Source of the DNA: Duganella sp. 1411
GTDB taxonomy: Bacteria; Pseudomonadota; Gammaproteobacteria; Burkholderiales; Burkholderiaceae_D
NCBI RefSeq assembly: GCF_017833525.1
Contig: NZ_JAFICD010000007.1
Span: 186,001-250,000, forward strand
Length of the DNA stretch: 64,000 nt
Reading direction: 5' to 3'
The notes beneath the pieces were generated by a model. The model was not told the DNA's origin. It was given only the letters and a program-made list of their open reading frames with translations, and searched no databases. How positions within the stretch are numbered: position 1 is the stretch's first letter; every line of letters starts with the position of its first letter. This document shows positions 16,112-25,072 of this stretch, piece after piece. Made by a program: the position numbers and the translations under genes.

Positions 16112-16390
16112 ATGACCTCGACCACCCCGGCCAAGGCGTGCCGGACGGACTGCGGCGCGTGCTGCATCGCGCCTTCGATCACCAGCCCGATCCCCGGTAT
16201 GCCCGACGGAAAACCGGCGGGCGTCCGCTGCGTGCAGCTGGCGGACGACAACCGTTGCAGCATCTTCGGCAAGCCGGAGCGGCCCGCCTTCTGCGGCGGG
16301 CTGCAGCCGTCGGAAGAGATGTGCGGCGCCAACCGCGAGCAGGCCATCCGCTGGCTGGACGACCTGGAACGCGCCACCCGCCCGGACTAG
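16112..16390 (+). CDS. YkgJ-family cysteine cluster protein
   Basis: This 92-residue protein has the CxxxCGxCC motif (CRTDCGACC), then CVQL, NRCSIFGKPERPAFC and MCG. The eight or so cysteines match the zinc/iron-chelating YkgJ family (UPF0153), whose biochemical role is not known. The length is normal. It follows the hydrolase gene by 12 bp in the same direction and may be cotranscribed. Its stop is 4 bp from the convergent ABC substrate-binding gene. Confidence 0.88.
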   Translation: MTSTTPAKACRTDCGACCIAPSITSPIPGMPDGKPAGVRCVQLADDNRCSIFGKPERPAFCGGLQPSEEMCGANREQAIRWLDDLERATRPD

Positions 16391-16394
16391 CCGC

Positions 16395-17411
16395 TCAGCT
16401 TCCCTGGCGGGACTTGAAGGCCGGAATGAACAAGTCCGACCACACCGCCGGCACGGTCTTGATGGTGCGCGCCTTGCCCATGAAGGCGACATATTCCATC
16501 AGACCGTTGGGTGTGGTCGTGAAGCGCGTGTCGGGGTCGTCCAGCATGCGCTCGACCTCGGCCACGCTCATCTTAACCTTGGACACGCGCAGGAAGATTT
16601 CCGCGGCGCCCTTGCGGTTGGCGGCGATGTAGGCGTTGGCCTCCTCCTGCGCGGCCATGAAGGCCTGCACCAGCTTCGGATTGCTCTGCGTGAAGTGCTT
16701 CGGCGCGAAGACCACATCCAGCGTGATATTGCCCAGCAAATCGGTCGAACTGAGCACGCGCTTGATTTTCGGATCGGCCACTTCCTGGTAGGAGAACGGC
16801 GGCGACGTGAAATGCGCGGTCACTTCGGTTTTCCCGGACAACAAGGCACCGACCGCGTCCGGGTGGCTCAGGCTGACCGTCATCGGATCGAGCTTGGCGT
16901 AATTCTCCGGCCCCAGGGTCTTGGCGGCGGCCATTTGCAGCACCACCGCCGACAGCGAGGTCTTGATGCCGGGCACGGCGATCTTGTCACGCGGCGTGAA
17001 ATCCTTGAGCGATTTGATCGCCGGGTTATTGGTGTTGAGCCACAGCGCCGACGTGCTCAGCGCGCCCAGCGCCGTCACCTCCGAGCGCGGGATGCCCTGC
17101 GCCTTGGACCACAGCGTCAGGAAGCCCGGCGCGCCCGTGCCGGCGATATCGAGATTGCCGGCCAACATGGCGTCGTTGATGACGTTACCGCCGTCCAAGG
17201 TCAGCCACGCGGTGGCGACCGTGCCCAGGCCCATCTTTTGCGCGTGCTTCTCCACCAGCTTCTGCTCGCGGATGACCATCAGCGGCAGGTACAGAATGCC
17301 GTAGCCGTGCGAAATGCGCACCGTGGACGCCTCGGCGCGGGCGGCCGGCGCCAGGCTCGAGAGGGTGAATGCGGCCAGCGCGGCGGCGGCGATGAAGGTA
17401 CGTCGTGTCAT
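16395..17411 (-). CDS. NitT/TauT-type ABC transporter substrate-binding protein
   Basis: The 338-residue protein begins with an export signal (MTRRTFIAAAALAAFTLSSLAPAARA, possibly Tat because of TRRTF). It has the NMT1/TauA-like fold: ISHGYGILYLPLMVIREQKL, GNLDIAGTGAPGFLTLWSK and KSLKDFTPRDKIAVPG. It should capture an anion such as a sulfonate, nitrate or related organic compound in the periplasm. The ligand is not predictable. Last gene of an ATPase-permease-binding protein operon. Confidence 0.88.
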   Translation of the reverse strand: MTRRTFIAAAALAAFTLSSLAPAARAEASTVRISHGYGILYLPLMVIREQKLVEKHAQKMGLGTVATAWLTLDGGNVINDAMLAGNLDIAGTGAPGFLTLWSKAQGIPRSEVTALGALSTSALWLNTNNPAIKSLKDFTPRDKIAVPGIKTSLSAVVLQMAAAKTLGPENYAKLDPMTVSLSHPDAVGALLSGKTEVTAHFTSPPFSYQEVADPKIKRVLSSTDLLGNITLDVVFAPKHFTQSNPKLVQAFMAAQEEANAYIAANRKGAAEIFLRVSKVKMSVAEVERMLDDPDTRFTTTPNGLMEYVAFMGKARTIKTVPAVWSDLFIPAFKSRQGS

Positions 17412-17450
17412 GTCTTGTCTCCTGTTTTTTTAATGTATGTTGCAGCGGAA

Positions 17451-18344
17451 TCAGTGCTGCATGCCCCAACGGCGGATGGTGCGCTTTTCGATCGTGGCGA
17501 AGACCAGGTTTTCCACCACCAGGCCGATGATGATCACAAAGAACAGGCCGGAAAACACGTTGGCGGTTTCCATCTGGTTGCGGTTCTCGAAGATGTACCA
17601 GCCCAGGCCGCCGCTTCCCGACGACACCCCGAACACCAGCTCGGCGGCGATCAGCGTGCGCCAGGCGAACGCCCAGCCCACCTTCAAGCCCGTCAGGATG
17701 CTGGGGAAGGCGGCCGGAATCAGGATGGACCGGACCAGCGAGAAGCCCTTGAGGCCGTAATTGCGCCCGACCATGCGCAGCGTGGCCGAGACGGCGCGGA
17801 AACCGCCGTGCGTGTTCAGCGCGACGGCCCACAGCACCGAATGGACCAGCACGAAAATAATGCTGCCGGTGCCGAGCCCGAACCAGATCAGCGCCAGCGG
17901 CAACAGCGCGATCGCCGGCAGCGGGTTGAACATCGAGGTCAGGGTCTCGAGCAAATCGGTGCCGATGCGCGAACCGATGGCCACCGTCGTCAGCAGCGCC
18001 GCCAGGCCGATGCCGATGCCGTAGCCGACCAGCAGCGTTTGCATCGACGCCGCGGCGCGCTCGATCAGCACGCCGCTGGCGATGCCGTCGGCAAACGCGG
18101 CGACGGTCTGCAAGAAGCTCGGGAACAGCAAGGGATTGCCCAGCCAGCGGCCGTAGAGCTCCCAGATCAGCGCCAGCGCGGCCAGGATCACCGTCTTGCG
18201 CAGCCACGACTGGCGGTACAGGGTTTCGAACGGCGACAGCGGCCGCAATACCTGCGTGGTCTCGGGGGCCTGGGTGTCGCGCACGTATTCGGGGCGCACA
18301 TGGGGCCGGGCGCCCGGCTTGAGTGGGGATAGCGTCGTCATCAT
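17451..18344 (-). CDS. ABC transporter permease (NitT/TauT type)
   Basis: The 297-residue inner-membrane protein has about six hydrophobic segments and the cytoplasmic EAA-loop region (EELVFGVSSGSGGLGWYIF-like, around residue 235). An N-terminal ~60-residue soluble extension (VRPEYVRDTQAPET) is a common variant. It follows the ATPase gene by 6 bp and precedes the substrate-binding gene by 39 bp, so the three form one importer operon. Confidence 0.9.
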   Translation of the reverse strand: MMTTLSPLKPGARPHVRPEYVRDTQAPETTQVLRPLSPFETLYRQSWLRKTVILAALALIWELYGRWLGNPLLFPSFLQTVAAFADGIASGVLIERAAASMQTLLVGYGIGIGLAALLTTVAIGSRIGTDLLETLTSMFNPLPAIALLPLALIWFGLGTGSIIFVLVHSVLWAVALNTHGGFRAVSATLRMVGRNYGLKGFSLVRSILIPAAFPSILTGLKVGWAFAWRTLIAAELVFGVSSGSGGLGWYIFENRNQMETANVFSGLFFVIIIGLVVENLVFATIEKRTIRRWGMQH

Positions 18345-18350
18345 GGCCTC

Positions 18351-19139
18351 TCAGTGTGCGAACAGCATGTCGTTGATGCGGGTTTCGAGTTGCGCCTGGC
18401 TGGCGGTGCCCAGCTCGTCGGCGGGCACGCTGTTGAGCTCGGCCTTGACCTGCCCCGGATGCGGCGACAGCAACAGGATGCGGTTGCCGATGCGGATCGC
18501 TTCCTCGATCGAGTGGGTCACGAACAGCACGGTGAAGCGGGTGTCGTCCCACAGGCGCAGCAATTCATCCTGCATCTTGCGGCGCGTCAGCGCGTCCAGC
18601 GCGGCGAACGGCTCGTCCATCAGCAGCACGTCCGGCTCCATCGCCATGCCGCGCGCGATCGACACGCGCTGCTTCATGCCGCCCGACAGCATGTGCGGAT
18701 AGCTGTCGATGAATTTGGCCAGGCCGACCTTCTCGATGTAGTATTCCGCGCGCTCGGCCGCCGCCGCGCCCTTGAGCCGCCCGCTGGCGCGCAACGCGAA
18801 CTCGACATTCTCGCGCACGGTTTTCCAGGGCAGCAGCTGGTCGAATTCCTGGAACACCATCATGCGGTCGGGGCCCGGTTCGCTGACGGTGCGGCCCTTG
18901 AGGCGGATGGTGCCGTGGGCCGGCTCGAGGTAGCCGCCGATCGCCTTGAGCAGGGTCGACTTGCCGCATCCGGACGGCCCGAGCAGCACGTAGCGGTCGG
19001 ACGGATAGACGTTGAAGCTGACCTGGCGCGTCGCCGTCACCAGGTGTTCGGCCGTCTTGTATTGCAGGGTAACGTTGTCGATTTCGAGCAGCGGCGTGGC
19101 TGCGCCATCGCCCGCCTCGTTAGGGGGATTGTGTTGCAT
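18351..19139 (-). CDS. ABC transporter ATP-binding protein (NitT/TauT type)
   Basis: The 262-residue ATPase has Walker A GPSGCGKST, Q-loop MVFQEFDQLLPW, signature LSGGMKQRVSIARG, Walker B VLLMDEPFAALD and the switch His in FVTHSIEEA. First gene of the importer operon; it drives uptake through the downstream permease. It is divergent from the two-component system at 19226, with 86 bp between start codons. Confidence 0.92.
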   Translation of the reverse strand: MQHNPPNEAGDGAATPLLEIDNVTLQYKTAEHLVTATRQVSFNVYPSDRYVLLGPSGCGKSTLLKAIGGYLEPAHGTIRLKGRTVSEPGPDRMMVFQEFDQLLPWKTVRENVEFALRASGRLKGAAAAERAEYYIEKVGLAKFIDSYPHMLSGGMKQRVSIARGMAMEPDVLLMDEPFAALDALTRRKMQDELLRLWDDTRFTVLFVTHSIEEAIRIGNRILLLSPHPGQVKAELNSVPADELGTASQAQLETRINDMLFAH

Positions 19140-19225
19140 CGCGGGTCTCCGTTAATATCTTTTTATGGAATCCTGATTATAATTACCGTACCTGTAGCGA
19201 ACCTGACCTGACCGGACGGCCCAAC

Positions 19226-19891
19226 GTGCGCATCCTCGTGATAGAAGACTCGATCGATGTCGCCGATGCGGTATGCGCCCATCTGGCGGCGCTCGGCCAC
19301 AGCGTCGACCGCGACGCCGACGGCGCCAGCGCCGCCGCCAAGGTGGTCGCCGACCATTACGACCTGCTGATCCTCGATGTCATGCTGCCCGGCGTGGACG
19401 GCTTCGAACTGCTGCGCCGGGTGCGCGCCGCCGGCCTGCGCACGCAAATATTGATGCTCACCGCGTGCGCCGAGATCGAGGAGCGGGTGCGCGCGCTCGA
19501 CCTGGGCGCCGACGACTATTTGATCAAGCCGTTCGACTTCCGCGAGCTCGAGGCCCGCATCCGCGCGCTGCTGCGCCGCGTCGGCGGCGACTCGACCAAC
19601 CTGCTCACCTACGGCAACGTCACGCTCGACCGCAAGAGCCGCGCCGCCCGGCTCAACGACGTCCCGCTCGATCTCACGCGGCGCGAGGTGACGCTGCTCG
19701 AAATCATCATCGCGCGGCCGGGCCGCATCTTCGGCAAGGACGAGCTGATCGAGAAGCTGTTCAGCCTGGACGACAACCCGAACGCCAACACGGTGGAGCA
19801 GCACATGGCCCGCCTGCGCAAGAAACTCAGCGGCGCCGACTTCGAGATCCGCACGTTGCGGGGACTGGGCTACCAGGCCGTGCGGCCATGA
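19226..19891 (+). CDS. OmpR-family response regulator
   Basis: The 221-residue protein has a receiver domain (residues 1-115) with acidic pocket ED near residues 8-9, phospho-acceptor Asp in LLILDVMLPG, Thr in LMLTA and Lys in LIKPFD. A winged-helix C-terminal domain with LTRREVTLLEIIIARPG and NTVEQHMARLRKKL follows. It resembles TctD/QseB-like regulators. Its stop overlaps the kinase start (ATGA), so the pair is coupled. Head-to-head placement with the ABC importer makes that operon a plausible target. Confidence 0.92.
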   Translation: MRILVIEDSIDVADAVCAHLAALGHSVDRDADGASAAAKVVADHYDLLILDVMLPGVDGFELLRRVRAAGLRTQILMLTACAEIEERVRALDLGADDYLIKPFDFRELEARIRALLRRVGGDSTNLLTYGNVTLDRKSRAARLNDVPLDLTRREVTLLEIIIARPGRIFGKDELIEKLFSLDDNPNANTVEQHMARLRKKLSGADFEIRTLRGLGYQAVRP

Positions 19892-21303
19892 CGGCGCCGA
19901 GCCGCTCGCTTTACGCGCGTCTGGCGCTGCGGGTGGGCTTGGTGCTGGCGGTCAGCGGCCTGCTGCTGATCACGGCCATCGTGATGTCGACCCGGCTCGC
20001 CGCGCGCGACGTCTACGACCGCCTGCTGATCGGCGCCGCCTTGCAGATGGCCGAACACACCTGGTACGAAAACGGCAAGGTCAACGTCGACGCGCCGATC
20101 TCGTCGCTGTCGATGCTCAGCGCCGGCGACCAGACGTTCTACGCCGTGCGCGATCCGGCCGGCAGGATCGTCGCCGGCGACGCCGAGTTCCAGCCGCCGA
20201 TACCGTGGAAACAACTGGAGGACGGCCCGGTGGTCATGCAGGGCAACCACCTGGGCCTGCCCGTCAGCATCGCCTTCGTCGGCCGGCGCATGCCGGTGGC
20301 CGGCGCCAATCCGTGGGCCGTGATCATGCTGGCGCACACCAACAACGCGCGCAACTCGTTCGCCGACAAGCTGGGGACCGACGCCACCGTGCTGGTCGCC
20401 GCCGCAGCGCTGCTGACCTTGTTCGCCGCGCTGTTCACGCTGCACCAGGCGCTGGCCCCGCTCAAGCAGATCGTCGGCGCCATCGGGCGGCGCGACCTCA
20501 ACGACCTGGCGCCGTTCACCGAGCGCGTGCCGGCCGAGATTTACCCGCTGGTGAAGTCGCTCAACGAGTTCGTCGAACGGCTGTCGCGGCACCGCGCGGT
20601 GATGCGGCGCGTCATCGGCGACGCCGCGCACCAGCTGCGCACCCCGGTGGCGGCCTTGCTGTCGCAGATGGAAATGCTGTCGAGCGCGCGCAGCGACGGC
20701 GACGGCGACAAGCATCTGTCGCGGCTCGGCGAACTGACCAGGCAACTGGGCGCGCTGGTCAATCAGCTGATCAACCATGCGATGGTGCAACACCGGGCCG
20801 GCTCGGTGCCGTTGCAGCGGATCGACCTGGCGCGCCTGGCACGCGACGAAATGAGCGAGATGCTGGCGGCCCACGCCAACCGCATGCTCGACCTGGCGTT
20901 CAGCGCGCCGGACCAGCCGTGCGCCGTGATCGGCGATCCGGTCACGCTGCGCGAGGCGCTCAGGAACGTGCTGGCCAACGCGCTCGAGTACGGCGCGCCC
21001 GGCTTGCTCCATGTCGAGATCGGCGCCGAGGGGACGGACTGGGAATTGCGCGTCATCGACGACGGCCCCGGCATCCCCGCGCCGGACCAGCAACGGCTGC
21101 GCCGGCCGTTCGCCGCGCGCACCGGCAACCGCCCCGGCGCCAGCCTGGGCCTGTCGATCGTCGAGGAGGTCGCGCGCGCCCACCAGGGCGAGTTGCGTTT
21201 CGGCCGCGACGCCGGCGGCCGCTTCGTCGTCGCCCTCAGCTTGCCCGCCGCGCGCGGCGACACGCCGGCCGCGTCCCCGAGCGGCGCCGGCGGACAACCC
21301 TGA
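19888..21303 (+). CDS. Sensor histidine kinase
   Basis: The 471-residue kinase has an N-terminal membrane segment (about 12-34), a periplasmic sensor part of ~130 residues, a second membrane segment (near ATVLVAAAALLTLFAALF), then the H-box DAAHQLRTPVAAL, N-box LRNVLANALEYGA, the DDGPGIPAPD box and SLGLSIVEEVA. This is the TctE-like architecture that pairs with tricarboxylate-type regulators, but the signal is unknown. The ATG at 19888 overlaps the regulator stop. The longer upstream frame is antisense-free read-through and is rejected. Confidence 0.92.
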   Translation: MTAPSRSLYARLALRVGLVLAVSGLLLITAIVMSTRLAARDVYDRLLIGAALQMAEHTWYENGKVNVDAPISSLSMLSAGDQTFYAVRDPAGRIVAGDAEFQPPIPWKQLEDGPVVMQGNHLGLPVSIAFVGRRMPVAGANPWAVIMLAHTNNARNSFADKLGTDATVLVAAAALLTLFAALFTLHQALAPLKQIVGAIGRRDLNDLAPFTERVPAEIYPLVKSLNEFVERLSRHRAVMRRVIGDAAHQLRTPVAALLSQMEMLSSARSDGDGDKHLSRLGELTRQLGALVNQLINHAMVQHRAGSVPLQRIDLARLARDEMSEMLAAHANRMLDLAFSAPDQPCAVIGDPVTLREALRNVLANALEYGAPGLLHVEIGAEGTDWELRVIDDGPGIPAPDQQRLRRPFAARTGNRPGASLGLSIVEEVARAHQGELRFGRDAGGRFVVALSLPAARGDTPAASPSGAGGQP

Positions 21304-21417
21304 CGCGCGACGCCGGCGTTCGCTCGTCCGTCAGGAAACAGCCGTTGCCAAGGAACCCGGCGCCGCCCCCGCTGTCCAATCGTACGTGCCTTGCCGCGAA
21401 GGAGAAGGCTCACCCAC

Positions 21418-23832
21418 ATGCGAGCGGCGCACCCCATGGACCAGAGAAAAGAGAACCAATACGCAGCCCGCATCATTTTGCTGGTCGCACCCAACGGCGA
21501 TATCCTCAGTTGGGACCGCCAAAGCGCCGCCGGGTTCGGCTGGGCGGACGGCGAGGCGAAAAATATCGCCGATCTGCTGGCGCCGGAAGCCCGGGGCGAA
21601 TGGCGCCGCGACGCCGCCACGCTGCTGGCGGAGGGCGGCGAGCGGACCGTCGACATCGTCGCCGCCGGCGCGCCGCCGCGCCGCGCCCACCTGCGCCTGT
21701 GGCCGCTGCACGCGCCCGACGGCACACCGGCCGGCTGCGCCGTCGACATCCTCGCCGCCGCCCAGGGCGCCGGGCGCAAGGCCGACCTGATCGGCGCCAT
21801 ACCGCTCAGGTCGGTCATCAAACTGTTCCCGGGAGCCTTTTATGTGATCGACTGCGACGGCCACTTCGTGCTGTGGAACAGCAACCTGGAGCGCATGACC
21901 GAGCTGTCCGCCTGCCAGCTCGAACGCATCCACGTGTGCCAGCTGTTCGGCGAGGCGGACCGCGCGCGGGTCGAGGACAGCCTGCGCGCCGTGCTCGAGG
22001 ACAACCAGGAGGTGTTGATCGAGGCCAACTTCGTCAGCCCCAGCGGCAAGCCCAGCACGTTTTTGATGTCGGGCACGCGCATCCGCTGCGACGGCGAGTA
22101 CTACCTCTGCGGCGCCGGCCTGGACGTGACGCGCCGCCATCAGCAGGAGAACCTGCTGCGCCTGCGCGAGCGCGCGCTGCACGCGGCCAGCAACGGCATC
22201 ATCATCAGCCGCTGCGCCGGCAAGGACAATCCGATCGAATACGTCAACCCGGCCTTCGAACGCATCACCGGCTACCGCGCGCAGGAGGTGCTGGGCCGCG
22301 ACTCGCGCTTCATGGGCGCGCCGGGACTGGACCAGGACGCCCGCACGCAGCTGCGCGAGGCCATCTGCGAGCGGCGCCAGGCCAATGTGATCTTCCGCAA
22401 CCTGCGCAAGGACGGCACGCTGTTCTGGAACGAACTCACCATCACGCCGGTGCACGACGAGGCCGGCGTGGTCACGCACTACATCGGCGTCATCAACGAC
22501 GTCACCGCCGTCAAGCAGCGCACCTCGCACCTGGAGCACCGCGTCAACCACGATCCGCTGACCGGGCTGGCCAACCGCAACCTGTTGTGGGACCGGCTCG
22601 AGCAGGCGCTGCACGTGGCCCAGCGCAACAAGACGCTGGTGGCGACGATGCTGATCGACCTCAACAAATTCAAGTTGATCAACGACACCTTCGGCCACGA
22701 GGCCGGCGACGTGGTGCTGACCTCGGTCGCCAAGCGCATGGAGGCGTCGGTGCGCGACAGCGACACCGTCGCCCGGCTCAGCGGCGACGAGTTCGTGCTG
22801 GTGCTGGCCAACCAGCCGTCGCTGCGCTACACGCTGCGCATGCTCGACCGGCTGCGCGAGGCGCTGCAAGTGCCGGTCGCCTTCGACAGCAGCGAGATCG
22901 CCGTCGGCGCGGCCGTCGGCGTGAGCATCTACCCGCACGACGGCAGCTCGCCGGTGGACCTGGTCAAGGCGGCCGACATCGCCATGTACCACGCCAAGTC
23001 GTCCGGCAAGAGCGACGTGCACTTCTATTCGGCGGACATGAAATCGTCGTCCGACGCCAAGCACAAGATGGAAACCGACATGCGCGCCGGGCTCGACAAC
23101 GACGAGTTCTTTCTGCTGTTCCAGCCGCGCCTGTGCACGCACACGGAGCGCTATCCCAGCGTCGAGGCGCTGCTGCGCTGGCGCCACCCCGAACTGGGCG
23201 TGTTGACGCCGATCTCCTTCCTGGCCGAGGCCGAGGAAAACGGCATGGTGCGGCCGATCGGCGCGCGCGTGCTCGATCTGGCGGTCCAGTTTTTGCGCGA
23301 CATGCGCGCCGACGGCTTCGTCGACTTGCGCGTGTCGGTCAATGTCGGCTACCGGGAGATCAGCCAGCAAAACTACATCGCCAACATCCAGCGGCGGCTG
23401 ACGGACGCCGACGTGCCGGCCGACCGCCTCGAGCTGGAGGTCAACGAGAAGAACCTGGTGCGCAACCTGCAGCTGAGCCGCGACGTCACGCGGCAAATGC
23501 ACGACGCCGGCATCAAGCTGTCCATCGACGAGTTCGGCAACGGCATGACCAGCTTGAGCAACCTGCCCGCGCTGGGGGCCTCGCACCTGAAATTGAACAA
23601 GGCGGCCGTCGGCGCGATTTCCCAGGACGGCGACCATGGCATCTTGGCCACCATGCTGATCGACGTCGGCCACGACCTGCGCATCCAGGTGGTGGGCACC
23701 GGCGTGGAGACGGAGCTGCAAGCGGCGTTCCTGCGCGAGAACGGCTGCGACGAACTGCAGGGCAGCTTCATCAGCAGCCCGCTGGCGCCCGGCGCGCTCA
23801 AACAGTTGCTCGCGGCCACCCGCCGCCGTTAG
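21418..23832 (+). CDS. PAS-PAS(LOV-like)-GGDEF-EAL cyclic-di-GMP protein with atypical catalytic motifs
   Basis: The 804-residue protein has two or three PAS domains (about 15-110, 135-238 and 252-363), a GGDEF domain (about 375-535) and an EAL domain (about 550-800). The third PAS is strongly LOV-like, with NPIEYVNPAFERITGY and KDGTLFWNEL, but its flavin-adduct motif is GRDSRFMG with Ser296 in place of Cys. The cyclase motif is SGDEF (455-459). In the EAL domain EAL (583-585) is kept, yet the loop-6 DDFGTG motif is DEFGNG (704-709) and AEGVET is GTGVET, so phosphodiesterase activity is doubtful. No membrane segment. The ATG at 21418 has AAGGAG upstream. Confidence 0.9.
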   Translation: MRAAHPMDQRKENQYAARIILLVAPNGDILSWDRQSAAGFGWADGEAKNIADLLAPEARGEWRRDAATLLAEGGERTVDIVAAGAPPRRAHLRLWPLHAPDGTPAGCAVDILAAAQGAGRKADLIGAIPLRSVIKLFPGAFYVIDCDGHFVLWNSNLERMTELSACQLERIHVCQLFGEADRARVEDSLRAVLEDNQEVLIEANFVSPSGKPSTFLMSGTRIRCDGEYYLCGAGLDVTRRHQQENLLRLRERALHAASNGIIISRCAGKDNPIEYVNPAFERITGYRAQEVLGRDSRFMGAPGLDQDARTQLREAICERRQANVIFRNLRKDGTLFWNELTITPVHDEAGVVTHYIGVINDVTAVKQRTSHLEHRVNHDPLTGLANRNLLWDRLEQALHVAQRNKTLVATMLIDLNKFKLINDTFGHEAGDVVLTSVAKRMEASVRDSDTVARLSGDEFVLVLANQPSLRYTLRMLDRLREALQVPVAFDSSEIAVGAAVGVSIYPHDGSSPVDLVKAADIAMYHAKSSGKSDVHFYSADMKSSSDAKHKMETDMRAGLDNDEFFLLFQPRLCTHTERYPSVEALLRWRHPELGVLTPISFLAEAEENGMVRPIGARVLDLAVQFLRDMRADGFVDLRVSVNVGYREISQQNYIANIQRRLTDADVPADRLELEVNEKNLVRNLQLSRDVTRQMHDAGIKLSIDEFGNGMTSLSNLPALGASHLKLNKAAVGAISQDGDHGILATMLIDVGHDLRIQVVGTGVETELQAAFLRENGCDELQGSFISSPLAPGALKQLLAATRRR

Positions 23833-23966
23833 CGCAGCGCCATTTGCGCCAACAGCTCCACGAGCTGCGCATACACGCGCGCGTACCAGCGCGAACGCGG
23901 CGCCGGCGCGCGCGCGCCTGCCCGCCGCCGGGCAACATTGGAATGGGGGATGGTGGACTGTGACAT
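23829..23966 (-). CDS. Small basic protein of 45 residues, unknown
   Basis: On the minus strand an ATG at 23966 follows a perfect GAGGAG with a 6-bp spacer and opens a 45-codon frame ending in TAA. The product starts MSQSTIPHSNV, is Arg/Ala-rich in the middle (ARRRAGARAPAPRSR) and ends in an amphipathic helix (WYARVYAQLVELLAQMALR). Its stop overlaps the stop of the cyclic-di-GMP gene on the other strand by 3 bp. It is divergent from the LysR gene at 24121, a layout often seen for small LysR-controlled genes. No family recognised. Confidence 0.5.
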   Translation of the reverse strand: MSQSTIPHSNVARRRAGARAPAPRSRWYARVYAQLVELLAQMALR

Positions 23967-24120
23967 GGCTGACTCCTCAATGTATCGTGGCCGCCGTCAT
24001 CAATAAATCTTATTCATGGAAGTTCTGCGGCGTATGGGGTATATTTTCATCCCGCATGCACGTGCGATCAAACGAGTTATTTTCGATTGATGCATAAGAA
24101 AAACTTAGCCTCAGGATGTC

Positions 24121-25017
24121 ATGAACAAACCGTTGCGCTCCCTTTCCGGGCTGGTGGACTTCGATTGCGCCGCGCGCTGGGGCAGCTTCAAGCTGGCCGC
24201 GCAGGAGCTGCACAAGACGCCGGCGGCGATCAGCCTGCAGGTCAAGCAGCTCGAGGAGACGCTCGGCTTCGAGCTGTTCGTCCGCCATCCGCGCCACATC
24301 GCGCTGACCGAAAAGGGCCAGGAACTGGCCGCGACGGTGCGCCGCCTGCTCGGCGAGCTGCGCGCCAAGGTCGAGGCGCTGCGGGGCGGCGACGAGGAAA
24401 AGATCCTGCGCATCTCGACCACCCACTCGCTGGCGATCAAATGGCTGGTGCAGCGCATCGACCGCTTCACCAAGCTGTATCCGGAGCTCGACATCCGCAT
24501 CGACTCGACCGACCGGCTGGTCGACCTCGCCGACGACAACACCGACGTCGCGCTGCGCATCTCCACCATCGACAACGATGATCCCGATTTCCTGTTCCAC
24601 ATCCGGCTGGTGGCCGTCTACAGCCCGTCGCTGCTGGCGCCGGGTGCGCCGGAGCTGACGGCGGCCGACCTGACCCGCTTTCCGCTGCTGTACGAGGACT
24701 CGACCGACAACTGGATCAGCATGCTGCGCGATCACGGCCTGCTCAAGGGCAAGTACGACTTCTCGCGCTCGTACACCAACGCGGCGGTGCTGGTGCAGGC
24801 GGCGCTGGCCGGCCACGGCGTCGGCCTGACGCACTACACCATCGCCTACGAGGACATCCGCAGCGGCGCGCTGAAGATGATCCCCGGCTTCACCGCCAAA
24901 TACGGCCGCGGCTACCGGCTGCTGGTCAATCCTGCCAAGCGCGGGCTGAGCAAGATCGGCCACTTCAGCGCCTGGCTCGGCGCCGAGATCGCGGAGATGG
25001 AACGGTCATTCGATTGA
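24121..25017 (+). CDS. LysR-family regulator (GcvA-like)
   Basis: The 298-residue protein has the GcvA-type N-terminus: LRSLSGLVDFDCAARWGSF, ISLQVKQLEETLGFELFVRHP (helix-turn-helix, residues 5-65) and the effector domain with DVALRIST and GHGVGLTHY. It stands between the small divergent ORF and a periplasmic binding-protein-like gene 56 bp downstream. Either may be regulated by it. Effector unknown. Confidence 0.9.
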   Translation: MNKPLRSLSGLVDFDCAARWGSFKLAAQELHKTPAAISLQVKQLEETLGFELFVRHPRHIALTEKGQELAATVRRLLGELRAKVEALRGGDEEKILRISTTHSLAIKWLVQRIDRFTKLYPELDIRIDSTDRLVDLADDNTDVALRISTIDNDDPDFLFHIRLVAVYSPSLLAPGAPELTAADLTRFPLLYEDSTDNWISMLRDHGLLKGKYDFSRSYTNAAVLVQAALAGHGVGLTHYTIAYEDIRSGALKMIPGFTAKYGRGYRLLVNPAKRGLSKIGHFSAWLGAEIAEMERSFD

Positions 25018-25072
25018 CGGCGCGATGGGAATGGGCTACCTTTTGCCGGGTCTCCATCTCCGGGCGCAGCGC

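Noticed and set aside
20205..23963. 1252-residue open frame across the kinase and cyclic-di-GMP genes
   Set aside because: No start with a ribosome site, no family motifs, and Arg/Ala composition of a shadow frame; the two real genes account for the DNA.
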